Source: an uncultured Clostridia bacterium (lineage in GTDB: Bacteria; Bacillota; Clostridia; Oscillospirales; Ruminococcaceae). Taken from it: a stretch of DNA of 12,684 nt. Position numbers and translations under genes: made by a program. The first letter of the stretch is position 1. The number at the start of each line of letters is the position of its first letter. Below, piece by piece: positions 12,670 through 12,684 of the stretch. The notes under the pieces were generated by a model that was given only the letters and a program-made list of their open reading frames with translations, was not told where the DNA came from and ran no database searches. Location of the stretch: positions 1-12,684 of the forward strand of contig CAMUJF010000033.1 in NCBI GenBank assembly GCA_947089135.1, read 5' to 3'.

Positions 12670-12684
12670 AAACACAAAATCCCT
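12601..12684 (+). mobile_element. End of the same mobile element (right-edge copy)
   Basis: The reverse complement of this stretch matches 151-212 with two mismatches and one extra 22-bp unit. It starts directly after codon 220 of the oxidoreductase gene and runs out of the window. The two copies face outward from the window, so the intervening DNA is flanked by inverted element ends. No transposase or far end is visible. The stop codon of the truncated oxidoreductase (12667-12669) lies in it. Confidence 0.75.
12606..12651 (+). repeat. 22-bp tandem duplication inside the right element end
   Basis: The motif TGACAAGCAAAACA occurs twice, at 12608-12621 and 12630-12643, 22 bp apart. The left-edge copy has it once. 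Repeated subterminal motifs are typical of transposase-binding sites, but replication slippage is equally possible. Confidence 0.8.

Noticed and set aside
12601..12684. Group II intron 5' end
   Set aside because: The element starts TGTGATTTG rather than GTGYG, and no intron domain structure or reverse transcriptase is visible.

Overview
The window looks like chromosomal DNA of an anaerobic Clostridia-type bacterium, probably in the Ruminococcus/Oscillospiraceae range. The basis is AT-rich intergenic DNA with near-consensus sigma-A promoters, strong GGAGG-type ribosome binding sites, many Lys-rich secreted proteins, a BspA-type LRR/fibronectin protein, and a cell-surface polysaccharide module with a BY-kinase and a PHP-type phosphatase. 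The genus assignment is inference only.

Layout. (1) 1-588 is mobile-element debris: the end of an unidentified element (1-212, pointing left) that cuts a decayed IS256/mutator-type transposase remnant (213-about 557). (2) 589-7283 is a leftward run of seven genes. In transcription order they are a fused Wzz/BY-tyrosine kinase, an EpsG-type polysaccharide polymerase, a small membrane protein, a secreted protein of unknown function, a VanZ-family membrane protein, a membrane-anchored TPR-PASTA protein and a secreted LRR/fibronectin-III protein. (3) 7284-7712 is a divergent promoter region. (4) 7713-8456 is a rightward CpsB/YwqE-type PHP phosphatase. (5) 8707-11325 is valS, with its own promoter and a strong terminator. 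(6) 11507-11857 is a small orphan protein. (7) 11941-12669 is a Gfo/Idh/MocA oxidoreductase cut short by a second copy of the same element end that lies at the left edge.

How the genes work together. The kinase and polymerase are translationally close (4 bp apart), and the phosphatase that would reverse the kinase is transcribed divergently from the same control region, so opposing activities share one regulatory zone. The kinase carries two Tyr/Gly/Lys clusters (a hinge and a C-terminal tail) and the polymerase ends in an Asp/Glu/Tyr tail, which suggests charge complementarity between partners. No glycosyltransferase, flippase or initiating sugar transferase is encoded between 589 and 8456, so this is a control and polymerisation module without its sugar-assembling enzymes. 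The downstream VanZ/PASTA/LRR-FN3 genes form a tightly coupled trio behind a long hairpin with alternative pairings, so they may be expressed separately from the kinase genes.

The most distinctive observation is the element end present in inverted, outward-facing orientation at both window edges: 60 of 62 positions are identical, apart from a 22-bp tandem duplication in the right copy. Each copy truncates a different recognisable gene at the same element nucleotide, so the outer boundary of the element can be placed to the base. The far end and the identity of the element are outside the window.
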